Notes under the pieces: generated by a model
Databases searched by the model: none
Told to the model about the DNA's origin: nothing
What the model saw: only the letters and a program-made list of their open reading frames with translations
Position numbers and translations under genes: made by a program
Origin: Candidatus Sungiibacteriota bacterium
Lineage (GTDB): Bacteria; Patescibacteria; Paceibacteria; Sungbacterales; SURF-37
Assembly: GCA_016186145.1 (NCBI GenBank)
Contig: JACPMF010000004.1
Span: 3,115-67,114 of the forward strand
Direction of reading: 5' to 3'
DNA: 64,000 nucleotides
Shown here: positions 23,671-32,452 of the stretch, piece after piece
Layout: every line of letters begins with the position of its first letter
Numbering within the stretch: the first letter of the stretch is position 1

Positions 23671-24453
23671 TTACTCCGTAAGGTATTCAAAAAAATCACT
23701 CATTGCCTGACCCATGATCGCGAAATTACTGGAAAGTACGGAAACGGGGCTAAATTTTTTAACGGGCTTCACTGCGACCCCCTGGTTACTCTGCCAATCC
23801 GCCCTATTTGTCTGGGACATATCGTTCATTTCAACAAAAACAAGTTGTAAAACATCACCTTCTCCGCCAGAAGCTTCGGGGTCTCCAGAGCCCTCTGACT
23901 CGCTCTTCGCCTCATCGCCGACTGAAACTTCCGATCCTAAAACAAGAACCGCCTCATTCCCGGAGGACGCAAAGACATCAACGGGTTCTTCCTCCAACAA
24001 ACCGGGTTTATCAGAAAGCGGCTGAACTACAGGCGGAAGTTTCTCTTCCGGTCCGCTGCCCTCCTCCGGCAAAACAGGCGACAACTCTGTCATAGCAGGA
24101 AGGCTCTGAAGAAAAGGAGAAAGCGCGGAAAAAAGATTTGCCGTGCCCTCTCTCACAAGCTGAACATTTTCTCTAAAAATACCAAGCGGCCCTTTTAATC
24201 CACCCGCGTCTTCCGAAAAAGAATCCTGCCGCCCCGTTCCGCCGGCAAATGAAATACCGCCCACCCCCGCTTCTCTGCTTTGGTTCACAAAAGCAACACC
24301 AAATCGGTTATACATATGACTCGCCCACAAAGAAAGTATGGTGGTACCAAAAATCAAAAAGCACGCAAGAAACATAGCCCTCCGTTCATAAAGGGGCCGG
24401 CCATGAAGTTGGGACATTCCACTTTGAATTTTAACAACGGTTTTTGCAATCAT
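23671..24453 (-). CDS. Hypothetical single-pass membrane protein
   Basis: 260 aa from the ATG at 24453; longer starts are TTG codons within a repeat. A basic N-terminus is followed by one membrane helix (AMFLACFLIFGTTILSLWA, about 25-43), then a long extracytoplasmic, acidic, Pro/Ser/Glu-rich low-complexity region (EEGSGPEEKLPPVVQPL, ESEGSGDPEASGGEGD) and a more ordered C-terminal end. Probably a surface or cell-envelope protein; the family is not recognised. It lies between the MBL hydrolase and gyrA on the same strand. Confidence 0.6.
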   Translation of the reverse strand: MIAKTVVKIQSGMSQLHGRPLYERRAMFLACFLIFGTTILSLWASHMYNRFGVAFVNQSREAGVGGISFAGGTGRQDSFSEDAGGLKGPLGIFRENVQLVREGTANLFSALSPFLQSLPAMTELSPVLPEEGSGPEEKLPPVVQPLSDKPGLLEEEPVDVFASSGNEAVLVLGSEVSVGDEAKSESEGSGDPEASGGEGDVLQLVFVEMNDMSQTNRADWQSNQGVAVKPVKKFSPVSVLSSNFAIMGQAMSDFFEYLTE

Positions 24454-24463
24454 GCCCACGAAA

Positions 24464-24525
24464 CCTACAACCAACAACCTACAACAATCCGTCCATATTG
24501 TCAGTTATTGGTTGTTGGTTGTTGG
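24464..24525. repeat. Inverted repeat of ACAAC/GTTGT units
   Basis: CTACAACCAACAACCTACAAC pairs with GTTATTGGTTGTTGGTTGTTGG, separated by about 20 bp. Similar in style to 1679-1739. Confidence 0.55.
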
Positions 24526-24533
24526 TCAAGCGC

Positions 24534-25175
24534 CTATGCCGGCTGCAACACGACGACTTTTGTCTCTTCCTCCGGCAAATCTTTCTTTTTTATCACAAAT
24601 TTCTCAAGCGAATCAGCTTCTTTCACGCCCATTTCCTTCAAAAACGATTCTTTCCCAGCAAGAGAGGCCCCAAGCTTCGGAATTTTGTAATGCATCGGTA
24701 TTACGACCCTCGGTTCAATCTGGCTGACAACAAAAGCGGCCTGTTTGCCGTCAATCGTATAGGTGCCGCCGATCGGAACCATAAGAATATCTACATCTCC
24801 AATTTCTTCCAGAACGTCCTGACGAAGCCGCTCTTCTCCAAAGTCGCCAAGATGACAAATTTTTGCATCTTCAAGATTGATGATATAGACCGTATTTACA
24901 CCCCGCTCTTTTCCCGATGCCGAGTCGTGAAATGTGCGCACACCGCGGACACCAATCCCTTTCACTTCGTATTCTCCGGGCCCGTCTATAATAAATGGTT
25001 CTCCTTGAATAGCATTCTGATTTTGATGATCAAAATGAGCGTGGGTGATCAGTACCAAATCCGCCTTAAAACGCGGCGGAGTAAGGCCGATTTCTTTTCC
25101 AAAGGGATCAATAGCTAAAACAGCCCCGCGGGACTCGATTTTGAAACATGACTGGCCGTACCACGTGATGACCAT
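24534..25175 (-). CDS. MBL-fold metal-dependent hydrolase (UPF0173-like)
   Basis: 213 aa. The metallo-beta-lactamase signature THAHFDH is at about 44-50, with further ligands in ICHLGDFG (Asp) and VVIPMHYKIP (His). Short UPF0173/RNase-Z-like hydrolases of this kind are common next to gyrA in Patescibacteria. Cytoplasmic; the substrate is unknown. The start at 25175 (MVITWYGQSCF) matches the family N-terminus. Confidence 0.82.
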   Translation of the reverse strand: MVITWYGQSCFKIESRGAVLAIDPFGKEIGLTPPRFKADLVLITHAHFDHQNQNAIQGEPFIIDGPGEYEVKGIGVRGVRTFHDSASGKERGVNTVYIINLEDAKICHLGDFGEERLRQDVLEEIGDVDILMVPIGGTYTIDGKQAAFVVSQIEPRVVIPMHYKIPKLGASLAGKESFLKEMGVKEADSLEKFVIKKKDLPEEETKVVVLQPA

Positions 25176-25179
25176 AATG

Positions 25180-25265
25180 AGGAATTATGAATAACGAATT
25201 ATGAATCAGGGACAATTGAGGCACTCTCCGCATTCTTAATTCATAATTCCTGATTCCTAATTCAG
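25180..25265. repeat. AT-rich palindrome
   Basis: GGAATTATGAATAACGAATTATGAATCAGG pairs with CATTCTTAATTCATAATTCC and flanks. It lies between divergent MBL hydrolase and S1 genes, so promoters of both must be in or beside it. Confidence 0.55.
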
Positions 25266-25354
25266 TTCTAGAATAACATTTTTTTGTAAAGAATAAAAGC
25301 TCTTTCCCCTGGCGGGGCTTGCAAAAGCACGCCCAAATGGGTACTATGCCACTT

Positions 25355-26602
25355 ATGACCGAAGTCGATACAACAAGCTCCGCCGTTGCACCCACTGTCG
25401 CCGAAAAAGGGCAACACCCCCTAGAACTCCTTCTCAAAGAACGGGGTGGCCGCGACTACGCCCTGAAAGAAGGGGACCTTATCGAAGGAACAATTATGGA
25501 AAAACGAGGCAGCCGCCTCTTTATAGACTTGAAAAACCGGGGTACCGGAATTGTCTACGGGCGGGAATTTTACGACGCGCAGAACGTTATAAAAACACTG
25601 AAGCCGGGAGACCGAGTGAGCGCAAAGGTTGTCGACCTAGATAACGACGATGGATTCATAGAACTTTCGCTTTCCGAAGCGGGCAGAGAAAAAGAATGGC
25701 AGGAAATAAAACACGCGATAGACGAAAACACGGTACTCACATTAAAAGTTGCCGACGCAAACCGGGGCGGACTCATTATAAACTACAAGGGGGCATCGGG
25801 ATTTTTGCCGGCCTCGCAGCTCTCTTCAGAACATTACCCCCGCGTTGACGGTGGCGACAAAAAGAAAATATTCACCGAGTTAAAAAAACTTGTGGGCACC
25901 GAACTTCAATTAAAAATCATCGACGCCAACCAAGAGGAAGGAAAGCTGATTTTTTCTGAAAAAACAATGGGAGGAGCCGGTGCCCAAGAGAAGCTTTCGG
26001 CATATAACGTGGGGGACACGGTCGAAGGAGAAATAACCGGAGTTGTCACCTTCGGAGCATTCGTAAAATTCGACGAGGGACTGGAGGGCCTTGTGCACAT
26101 CTCCGAAATTGATTGGCAACTTATCGAAAATCCAACCGATGTCTTGAAAGTCGGTGAAAAAGTAAAGGCAAAAATAATCGACATCTCAGGAGACCGCGTA
26201 TCACTTTCCCTTAAGGCCCTCAAAAGCGACCCGTGGCTGAAGGCGCCGGAGCGCTATAAAAAAGGCGACCTTGTCCACGGGAAAGCCGTGAAGTACAACC
26301 CATTTGGGGTTTTCATAAAACTTGACCCGGAAATTCAGGGTCTTCTCCACATTTCTGAATTCGGAACAGAACAAAAAATGCGCGAAAAAATAAGGCTGAA
26401 CGAAGAATATCAACTCAGAATTCTCTCGGTTGACGCAAAGGACCACCGCCTCGCCCTTGGCCTGACCGAACGTCACCCGGACAAGGAAACCCGGGAAGAA
26501 CAGGAGGAAGAGGTCTCAAAAACACCAGCAACCGAAGAACCAAAAGAAGTTCCTCCCGCCCCGGAAGAAAACCCGGAAAAAGCGCTTCCTGAAGGAACCT
26601 AA
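25355..26602 (+). CDS. rpsA: 30S ribosomal protein S1-like (four S1 domains)
   Basis: 415 aa from the ATG at 25355; earlier in-frame ATG and TTG codons exist and none has a clear ribosome binding site. Four S1/OB repeats are visible, beginning near EGDLIEGTIMEKRG, ENTVLTLKVADANRGG, VGDTVEGEITGVVTFGAFVKF and KGDLVHGKAVKYNPFGVFIKL, followed by a charged Glu/Pro-rich tail (about 45 residues). Four domains rather than six is the usual reduced form outside Proteobacteria. It helps mRNA binding at the small subunit. Confidence 0.9.
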   Translation: MTEVDTTSSAVAPTVAEKGQHPLELLLKERGGRDYALKEGDLIEGTIMEKRGSRLFIDLKNRGTGIVYGREFYDAQNVIKTLKPGDRVSAKVVDLDNDDGFIELSLSEAGREKEWQEIKHAIDENTVLTLKVADANRGGLIINYKGASGFLPASQLSSEHYPRVDGGDKKKIFTELKKLVGTELQLKIIDANQEEGKLIFSEKTMGGAGAQEKLSAYNVGDTVEGEITGVVTFGAFVKFDEGLEGLVHISEIDWQLIENPTDVLKVGEKVKAKIIDISGDRVSLSLKALKSDPWLKAPERYKKGDLVHGKAVKYNPFGVFIKLDPEIQGLLHISEFGTEQKMREKIRLNEEYQLRILSVDAKDHRLALGLTERHPDKETREEQEEEVSKTPATEEPKEVPPAPEENPEKALPEGT

Positions 26603-26604
26603 AC

Positions 26605-26627
26605 AATCCCGCCGAAGGCGGGATTTT
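26605..26627 (+). terminator. Terminator of rpsA
   Basis: AATCCCGCC-GAA-GGCGGGATTTT, a strong stem with a T tail directly after the stop. Confidence 0.85.
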
Positions 26628-26629
26628 GG

Positions 26630-27172
26630 TTTGTTTATCCGCCTTCGCAGAAAACCGCGGGCGTTAGCCCGCGGGATGAATGCGGGGCGGACCCTCCGAA
26701 GCCTTGGCGAAGGAGGGTGGAATGCTACGGCGGATTCCACTCCGCGGTCAATCTTTGAGAGAAGATACCGCGGGCGTGAGCCCGCGGAGCTTCATAAACC
26801 GGATGCAATAATTCTCGGTTTTGACCTTTGGGTCGCCTTCTATGAATTACCGCGCTGCAAACAGCGCGGTATCTTACCCCAGCCCCAATTTTGCTGTTTT
26901 GACGAGGCGAAGCGCTTCGCCCATATACAGGATGCGCTATTCGCGCACGCGCTTCGCTTTGTTTATTATAGGTTTTTGCTTACCTCATGATTCACCTGTT
27001 TTACAAAGGCACAATTGGAGCGGGGTTAATTTCGTACTCCGCAATTCACCCCACACATAACTATAAGTTATGTGTGGGGTTCATCCGTCCCGCTTCAAGC
27101 GGGACGGAATTCTTGCGGACGAAATTAAAAAAATAAACCCGCCAAGATAGCTTGGCGGAAAATTTCCTCATC
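26630..27172. repeat. Gene-free hairpin-rich region
   Basis: No supported gene in about 540 bp. At least seven separate hairpins follow each other: CCGCGGGCGTTAGCCCGCGG (26649), CCTCCGAAGCCTTGGCGAAGGAGG, CCGCGGGCGTGAGCCCGCGG (about 26769), TACCGCGCTGC/GCAGCGCGGTA-type (26849), GGCGAAGCGCTTCGCC (26904), CCCCACACATAACT/AGTTATGTGTGGGG (27049), and CCGTCCCGCTTCAAGCGGGACGG (27088). The last, CCGCCAAG/CTTGGCGG near 27138, may terminate the 27174-27983 gene. Part of it (26885-27050) recurs at 28110-28300. Confidence 0.65.
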
Positions 27173-27173
27173 A

Positions 27174-27983
27174 CTACGGAATAAACATATTAACTCCCCT
27201 ACTTACTCCGCTCTTGAAAAGATCGCCGATAAACCCGGCAGGACACTTGAATAAAGCGCTTTCCTTTTTCGGATTATTGATCAATCCGCCTTTGATCAGA
27301 CGGCTCAACACGTAATCTCCGCGCCAGACGATAATGAAAGAAAAATCGTTCCCGATCTCAAGCGACTCGTCATTGTTTATACAAATGCGATCCGTAACCT
27401 TTTTAAGGCCGCGCTCAAAATACTGTTCGCCATAGTGACTCTTCATAAATTCGGTGTAGGCCTTGATCTCTTCGGGCTTCTGGAGCGGCGGCGGGCTTAC
27501 GGACATACCGACCTCGGCAAGCGCGTCATTCCCGGAGAGCACCCGCGTATTCTGCCGATGAACCCTCTCTGTCTCGTCAGAATAAATGGTAAAACCCTTT
27601 TTTCTTACCTCGGCTCGGGTATCCCCTAAAATGCCACTTTTCTCATCCGTTTCCCGAATCGACTTGAAAACTTCAACCATGCGCTCAATATCAGGAATCG
27701 TACAATCGTTTACAGTTGTTTGAAGTTTTTCAACTCGCTCTTTTGGATCCGACTTAAACAAAGAAACCGGATTAAGCTTCGCAAGAAATCCCTTCTTCGG
27801 TGGAGACTCTATTTCGCGTTCTGCCTGTTTAAGTTCCTGACACGACTTTACAAAAAGCCCGGTGGTCCTGAAATCAAACGACTCTTTTTTGATAATGGAC
27901 AAGCCTGTTGAAGCGCATCCGGAAAGAAAAACCGCCAAAACAATAATGCCGGCAAAAAAAACGGCGTCCCGACGAACCATCAT
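27174..27983 (-). CDS. Hypothetical lipoprotein
   Basis: 269 aa. A signal peptide ends in lipobox VFLSGC (Cys about 23). The mature part is charged and helical (SCQELKQAEREIESPPKK, RVEKLQTTVNDC) with a C-terminal region rich in aromatic and basic residues (SFIIVWRGDYVLSRLIKGG). Four further cysteines could form disulfides. No family recognised. It stands alone between two repeat regions; its promoter is not evident. Confidence 0.65.
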   Translation of the reverse strand: MMVRRDAVFFAGIIVLAVFLSGCASTGLSIIKKESFDFRTTGLFVKSCQELKQAEREIESPPKKGFLAKLNPVSLFKSDPKERVEKLQTTVNDCTIPDIERMVEVFKSIRETDEKSGILGDTRAEVRKKGFTIYSDETERVHRQNTRVLSGNDALAEVGMSVSPPPLQKPEEIKAYTEFMKSHYGEQYFERGLKKVTDRICINNDESLEIGNDFSFIIVWRGDYVLSRLIKGGLINNPKKESALFKCPAGFIGDLFKSGVSRGVNMFIP

Positions 27984-28079
27984 GGCTGTACCTCTTTTCA
28001 GATTTCAAAAAACTATTGTTGTATTTACCCCAACATTAGTTCTCTCGTCACCCCTTGTCAATACGATACGATTCTGAAC

Positions 28080-28331
28080 TATGCGAAGGCAAGCCCCCGC
28101 GGTTCTTAAGGATAACTACCCAGCTCAAATTTTGCTTCACGGGCCAAAGCGAAGCGCTTCGCCCGAATGCGGGATGTGCCTATTCGGCACGCGCGCTTCG
28201 CTCTGTTTTCAGACGACATTCCTTTGATAAAAACAGCACTGCGGGATAATGGCAAAATTTGAGCGGGGTTAGCCCTCGTGCTCCGCCATTCATCGCGGCG
28301 GCAAGCCGCCGCGGTTTCTGGCGGACTCGGG
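28080..28331. repeat. Repeat region related to 26885-27050
   Basis: CAGCTCAAATTTTGC at 28121 is complementary to GCAAAATTTGAGC at 28252, enclosing GCGAAGCGCTTCGCCC and CGCGCGCTTCGCTCTGTTT, which also occur in order at 26900-26960. GGCGGCAAGCCGCCGCGG follows as a separate hairpin at about 28301. It may end transcription of the 28332 gene. Confidence 0.6.
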
Positions 28332-28841
28332 CTAAAAAGCGCCAGCAACACGCCCAATCGCAACGCCAACCGCTATCGCAATTCCCCCAATCGACGCCAT
28401 CCGAAGACTACCTTTCCAGATATTCGTCTTGGAAAGTTTCGCGCCGATAATGCCGAGAACGAAAAGAGCGGCAAGCGAAAGACCGATTGAATACCATAGT
28501 GCGTTTCCCGGCGTCAAAAAAATATAAGGAAAAAGGGGTATGAAACCGGAGAAAAAATAAGAAACAAACATTATGCCCCCGCTGGTGATCGGGAACGCGA
28601 ACGGCGCTTCGGTTTGGCGCAAATACCCTTCTGCGGAGTGCTCGGAAAGAAAACTCCCGACAGCCATAGAAAACGCTTCGACAAAAACAAGAATAATGCC
28701 CGTGATAAGAATTGCCCGCGCCCCCACTCCGGCAATAGAAACCCCGGAAAGCAGCCCAACGGTCGACACCAAGCTGTCTTCAACCCCGAAAACGAAATTT
28801 CGGAGATAGGACGCAGAATATAAATTTTGTTCGCGAGCCAT
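28332..28841 (-). CDS. VIT1/CCC1-family membrane protein
   Basis: 169 aa from the ATG at 28841 (MAREQNLYSASYLRNFVFGVEDSLVSTVGLLSG is the family N-terminus). Helices include RAILITGIILVFVEAFSMAVG and ALWYSIGLSLAALFVLGIIG. FGVEDSLVS matches the region in CCC1/VIT1 iron/manganese transporters that begins the first helix, and EAFSMAVGSFLSE carries the conserved Glu and Met used for metal in that family. It probably exports Fe(II) or Mn(II). An N-terminal extension overlaps the SDR gene and is not needed. Confidence 0.8.
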   Translation of the reverse strand: MAREQNLYSASYLRNFVFGVEDSLVSTVGLLSGVSIAGVGARAILITGIILVFVEAFSMAVGSFLSEHSAEGYLRQTEAPFAFPITSGGIMFVSYFFSGFIPLFPYIFLTPGNALWYSIGLSLAALFVLGIIGAKLSKTNIWKGSLRMASIGGIAIAVGVAIGRVAGAF

Positions 28842-28860
28842 ATTCTTTAAAAGAGTTGTG

Positions 28861-29628
28861 TTACTGGGCAAGCCATCCCCCGTCCGCATAAAATGTCGCG
28901 CCGGTAACATAGCTTGCCTCGGATGACGCCAAGAACACAACCAGTGCTGAAATTTCTTCCGGCCTCCCGATTCTTTTCAAAGGAACCCGTTCCAAAATTT
29001 CTTTCAACATCTCCTTCCCAAGTTTCTTTCCTGACGCGCGAACCATCGGCGTATCAATCGCTCCGGGGGCGATTGCATTGACCGTAATGCCGAACCGCGC
29101 AAATTCCACCGCCATGCTTTCCGTCATGCCGATTATCCCGCCCTTTGAAGCCGCATAATGCACAGCCCCTTCAAAACCGATGCCGACCCCGCCCGAGGCG
29201 ATCGAAGAAATATTAATGATCCGGCCCCATTTCCTTTTTGCCATTTCCTTGGCCGCGCGCTGGGCGCATAAAAACTGGCCCTTCAAGTTGATATCGACGG
29301 TTCGGTCCCAATCCGCTTCAGTAAGCTTCAGGGCGGATTTCGGGGAATAAATGCCGGCATTGTTAACAAGGATATCCAGACGCCCAAACTGTTTTATCAC
29401 ACGGTCAAAAACCTGATCAACGGCAGTTTTATTCGAGACGTCCATTTCGAAACACGCTGCCCGTCCCCCTTTTGACCTTACCTCTTTGACAACCCGCAAA
29501 CACTCTTTTGCATCAATATCCGTTATAACAACCCGTGCGCCCTGTCGCGCCAGCGCAAGCGCATGGGTCCGGCCCATCCCGCGCCGTGCGCCGGTAATAA
29601 ATGCAACCTTATTTTTAAGTTCAAACAT
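28861..29628 (-). CDS. Short-chain dehydrogenase/reductase (FabG-like)
   Basis: 255 aa, classical SDR: cofactor motif TGARRGMG (about 12-19), NNAG at about 89-92, catalytic Ser in INISS, and YAASKGG (Tyr/Lys). An Asp after beta-2 (ITDID) suggests NAD(H) preference; this last point is inference. The C-terminal YVTGATFYADGGW is typical of the FabG subfamily. No fatty-acid synthesis genes are nearby, so the substrate is unclear. It is between the DoxX-like and VIT1-like genes on the same strand. Confidence 0.88.
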   Translation of the reverse strand: MFELKNKVAFITGARRGMGRTHALALARQGARVVITDIDAKECLRVVKEVRSKGGRAACFEMDVSNKTAVDQVFDRVIKQFGRLDILVNNAGIYSPKSALKLTEADWDRTVDINLKGQFLCAQRAAKEMAKRKWGRIINISSIASGGVGIGFEGAVHYAASKGGIIGMTESMAVEFARFGITVNAIAPGAIDTPMVRASGKKLGKEMLKEILERVPLKRIGRPEEISALVVFLASSEASYVTGATFYADGGWLAQ

Positions 29629-29638
29629 ATTTTTATTT

Positions 29639-30019
29639 TTAGCGGAACCACTCTCTTAATGTCCTAGGCCAACCGACCACAAGAAACAACGCCAACGGCG
29701 CTCCCCAGTTTGCCCAACGTTCTACAAAATCCCAAACCGGCATGCCAACAAGCGGCCGCACCAGCGCAGTCCAAAACCCCCAAAACGCCATCCACAACAG
29801 CACGATCCGAACCGGCTTTACTAAAATAAGCAGGGCGAGAATAACGTCAATAACGCCGACGAAAAACAAAAGCTGCGTCGCTGTTACAGAATCCGCAACC
29901 CCGAATCGGGCAAACCACCCGATCCATTCCTTTTTACCCTGAAGCGCAAAAACACCGTGGCCGATAAATTCTCCGGCGACCGAAATTCTTAAGACCCATT
30001 CAACAAATTTTGTATTCAT
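29639..30019 (-). CDS. DoxX-like membrane protein
   Basis: 126 aa with four hydrophobic helices. RISVAGEFIGHGVFAL and GVIDVILALLILVKP follow the DoxX/DoxD pattern. Members take part in membrane redox or oxidative-stress complexes, but the role is not fixed. It ends 10 bp before the SDR gene, so the two are probably co-transcribed. Confidence 0.65.
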   Translation of the reverse strand: MNTKFVEWVLRISVAGEFIGHGVFALQGKKEWIGWFARFGVADSVTATQLLFFVGVIDVILALLILVKPVRIVLLWMAFWGFWTALVRPLVGMPVWDFVERWANWGAPLALFLVVGWPRTLREWFR

Positions 30020-30126
30020 AGTGCTTTTACAATAACTTTTTTAACCAGTAAAGCATCTTTCGACCAACGGATGCCGGATTAAAATCAAATAATAAGAGGT
30101 TTTCCGCATACAATTTTATTGTACCA

Positions 30127-31128
30127 CTATACGCCGCATCCTCCGCCGCTGGGCGTCGGAGCAGGTGTGATTTCGTTCAAAATCTGCCGATAACCAGACG
30201 CGCTTGAGTAGCGGGCGCCTAGGACCTCTTTCGGATCGGCGCTCCCCCATGAAACACCTTTCATTTCGAGATATTTTGCAATGGTAAGATACGTCCCGGG
30301 AAACCAATACGCATTCACCTGCAGAGCAACTTTGTACATTTCGTTTTCGCTCACCCCCTGCGACGCCAAAAGTTCAAGAAGACCGAGCATTGCCATGCCG
30401 TGATTGCAATCGGGGAAATGAGTCGGGTTATTACAGCACGGGCGATAGATATTTTTACTTACTCGTTCAACAATTTTCTGCTGAAGAGGCGTGAGGACAA
30501 CAAAGGGGTGCCGGGAATAATGATCCATTGCGTCCCCCTTTGCGAGCGTCCATCCGCCGGTTGATGCAAAATTAGCCGCCTTTGCGAGCGCCTCCTCCGG
30601 CGAAGCGGGCGCTCTGCCGTCATAAGTCACCATCGGTCCTCTGTCCAAAACGTCATTCTTATTTCCGAGGCCGAGGGCCCAAAAAAGGTTCAAAAGAAAT
30701 CCCGAATTTTCCGGTGTGATTTTAATATTGCCGTTATCCGACCGCTCTAGAAACCGCAAATATTCATCACTAAGCCCTCCGCGACTCGCGTAAACGGATT
30801 TAAACCTCTCCCCGTCAATCACTCCGACACTCACCATCTTAACGCCGAGATCCCCCCACCGAACCGGCAAAATTATCCCCGACGAAGGCAGAACTTTTTC
30901 TTCAAACGCGTCTCGCGCCGGCGCCTGCCCGTTTAAAGGAGGTTGAAATTCTGCCCGGCCCTGCCATGACTTTGGATCTGCTGTATAAAGCCAGGCCCCA
31001 ACCAAGATAACCGCGGAAATCACTACGCTTGCAGGCAACAGATAACCCTCTTCCGCACCCCTTTCACTCTCTTCAGATTTTTCCACCAAGGGCGGATCCG
31101 TCTTAAACGAAAAGTTTTGGTTTGCCAT
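30127..31128 (-). CDS. Membrane-anchored Cys/His-rich protein of a thiol-redox operon, unknown
   Basis: 333 aa. A cytoplasmic acidic N-terminus precedes one helix (LPASVVISAVILVGAWLYT, about 30-48), and the rest is outside. The ordered C-terminal half contains IYRPCCNNPTHFPDCNHGMAML (about 229-250), with three Cys and two His close together, a likely metal or haem site, and ends GGGCGV. It is the last of five neighbouring genes (33594 to 30127) that include CcdA and a DUF1573-like protein, so a role in extracytoplasmic thiol or metal handling is inferred. Family not recognised. Confidence 0.6.
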   Translation of the reverse strand: MANQNFSFKTDPPLVEKSEESERGAEEGYLLPASVVISAVILVGAWLYTADPKSWQGRAEFQPPLNGQAPARDAFEEKVLPSSGIILPVRWGDLGVKMVSVGVIDGERFKSVYASRGGLSDEYLRFLERSDNGNIKITPENSGFLLNLFWALGLGNKNDVLDRGPMVTYDGRAPASPEEALAKAANFASTGGWTLAKGDAMDHYSRHPFVVLTPLQQKIVERVSKNIYRPCCNNPTHFPDCNHGMAMLGLLELLASQGVSENEMYKVALQVNAYWFPGTYLTIAKYLEMKGVSWGSADPKEVLGARYSSASGYRQILNEITPAPTPSGGGCGV

Positions 31129-31178
31129 AATATTCTTCCCATTAGAACCAGACTATCACTGTGTGGTCTAACAAGAAC

Positions 31179-31643
31179 CTAACAACAATCCTCCATCTTT
31201 TTTTCAAGCTCCCCAACCGCCTTTCCACTCTCCTTCCCGGACCCGGCCAACCAATAGGGTTTCTTAAAAAACCATACTGCCAACAAAAGAAGAAACACTA
31301 TTGATACGGCAAACGCAAATAACCAAGAAAGAATCAGGGCGTAAACAGCAATAAATCCGATGGGGATAAAAAGCGTTTTCCAGAGGAGCAAAGAAGAGCC
31401 TTGCGGCAGGCGTTTTTCCAATTGATACGCAATGCCCGCCACCGATCCGCCCATGGCTAACAAAGCTATCATCCTCCAACTCTCGGCTTCCAGCAAACCG
31501 GCGTACAGGCCAAAAAGAATCCAGAACCACGTTCCGGAAACCCCGGCGCAAATCGGGCAAACGGTAAACGGCAGTATTTTATTCGACAACAACACCAGCC
31601 CCGTCAGGGCGAAAATCGAAACGGTTGCAATAAAGATTTCCAT
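31179..31643 (-). CDS. Integral membrane protein with CPIC motif
   Basis: 154 aa, four to five hydrophobic helices. Early in the protein, FTVCPICAGVSGTWFW (about 26-41) holds a CxxC pair at a membrane border, and the C-terminus ends in EDCC. Both could take part in disulfide exchange with CcdA, encoded 9 bp upstream. No named family recognised; seen here as a component of the redox operon. Confidence 0.6.
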   Translation of the reverse strand: MEIFIATVSIFALTGLVLLSNKILPFTVCPICAGVSGTWFWILFGLYAGLLEAESWRMIALLAMGGSVAGIAYQLEKRLPQGSSLLLWKTLFIPIGFIAVYALILSWLFAFAVSIVFLLLLAVWFFKKPYWLAGSGKESGKAVGELEKKMEDCC

Positions 31644-31651
31644 ACTTGGAT

Positions 31652-32443
31652 TTATAACAAAAAAATAATTACTCCCAGAGCAACCATCGCAAGGCCCCCC
31701 CCGAAACGCATCAATCCTTTTTCTTTCTGCTGCCAGCCCCTCACTTTCTCAACAAGCGTTGCGTTGCCGGCAACCAAAAGAATAATCACAAGCGGCAATA
31801 TGAAAATGGCATTGTAAAGAAGCAGATAACCAAGTCCTCTAAAATATGTCGCTTGGTCGTGCAAAAGCCCCAACACCATCAGATATGGTCCGCCGGTACA
31901 CGGAAATTCGCAAAGCCCCACGAGACCGCCAAGAAAAAATGCCGTCGGCACCGATCCCTTTTCCATAAGCTCTGCCATTTTTCGATGGGCGGCAGAGGGA
32001 ATCCGAAGCTTGATCGGAAATGAAGGGAAAAATTCATTTATGAGATTTATGAGTCCAAGAAGAACAAGAAGGAACGCCCCGACCCGCGCCATGAAATGAG
32101 GCGTGTTAAAGATATGGAGTGTTTGCAGAACCCCAAGCCCGATCAGAATGTATATAACGAAAATGCCGGCAATATAAGCGCTGCCGATTTTCAGAACGCT
32201 TGAACGAACTTTCCCGATGCTGAAGAGAAACGCGATCGTAAGAATCAAAATCGAGAACGCGCACGGATTTATGCTATCGATGAGTGCCGCAACACCGACA
32301 AGAGGCAAAAGCCACCTCCCGCCGTCTGATAACTTCCACAGCGTCTCGGTCCCGATTCCGCTGAAACGGAAAAAAATAAATGTCGCAAGGAGAACAACGC
32401 CAACGGCAATAAGAACGGTAATTTTGAGTTTTGACTTTTCCAT
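31652..32443 (-). CDS. CcdA/DsbD-type thiol reductant transporter
   Basis: 263 aa with about seven hydrophobic segments. The two conserved cysteines are in DSINPCAFSILIL (about 60) and GLCEFPCTGGPYL (about 178), the DsbD-gamma/CcdA signature. It would carry reducing equivalents from cytoplasmic thioredoxin to periplasmic-side proteins. The partners are probably the DUF1573-like protein 9 bp upstream and the CPIC protein downstream. Confidence 0.85.
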   Translation of the reverse strand: MEKSKLKITVLIAVGVVLLATFIFFRFSGIGTETLWKLSDGGRWLLPLVGVAALIDSINPCAFSILILTIAFLFSIGKVRSSVLKIGSAYIAGIFVIYILIGLGVLQTLHIFNTPHFMARVGAFLLVLLGLINLINEFFPSFPIKLRIPSAAHRKMAELMEKGSVPTAFFLGGLVGLCEFPCTGGPYLMVLGLLHDQATYFRGLGYLLLYNAIFILPLVIILLVAGNATLVEKVRGWQQKEKGLMRFGGGLAMVALGVIIFLL

Positions 32444-32452
32444 TTTAGATCG

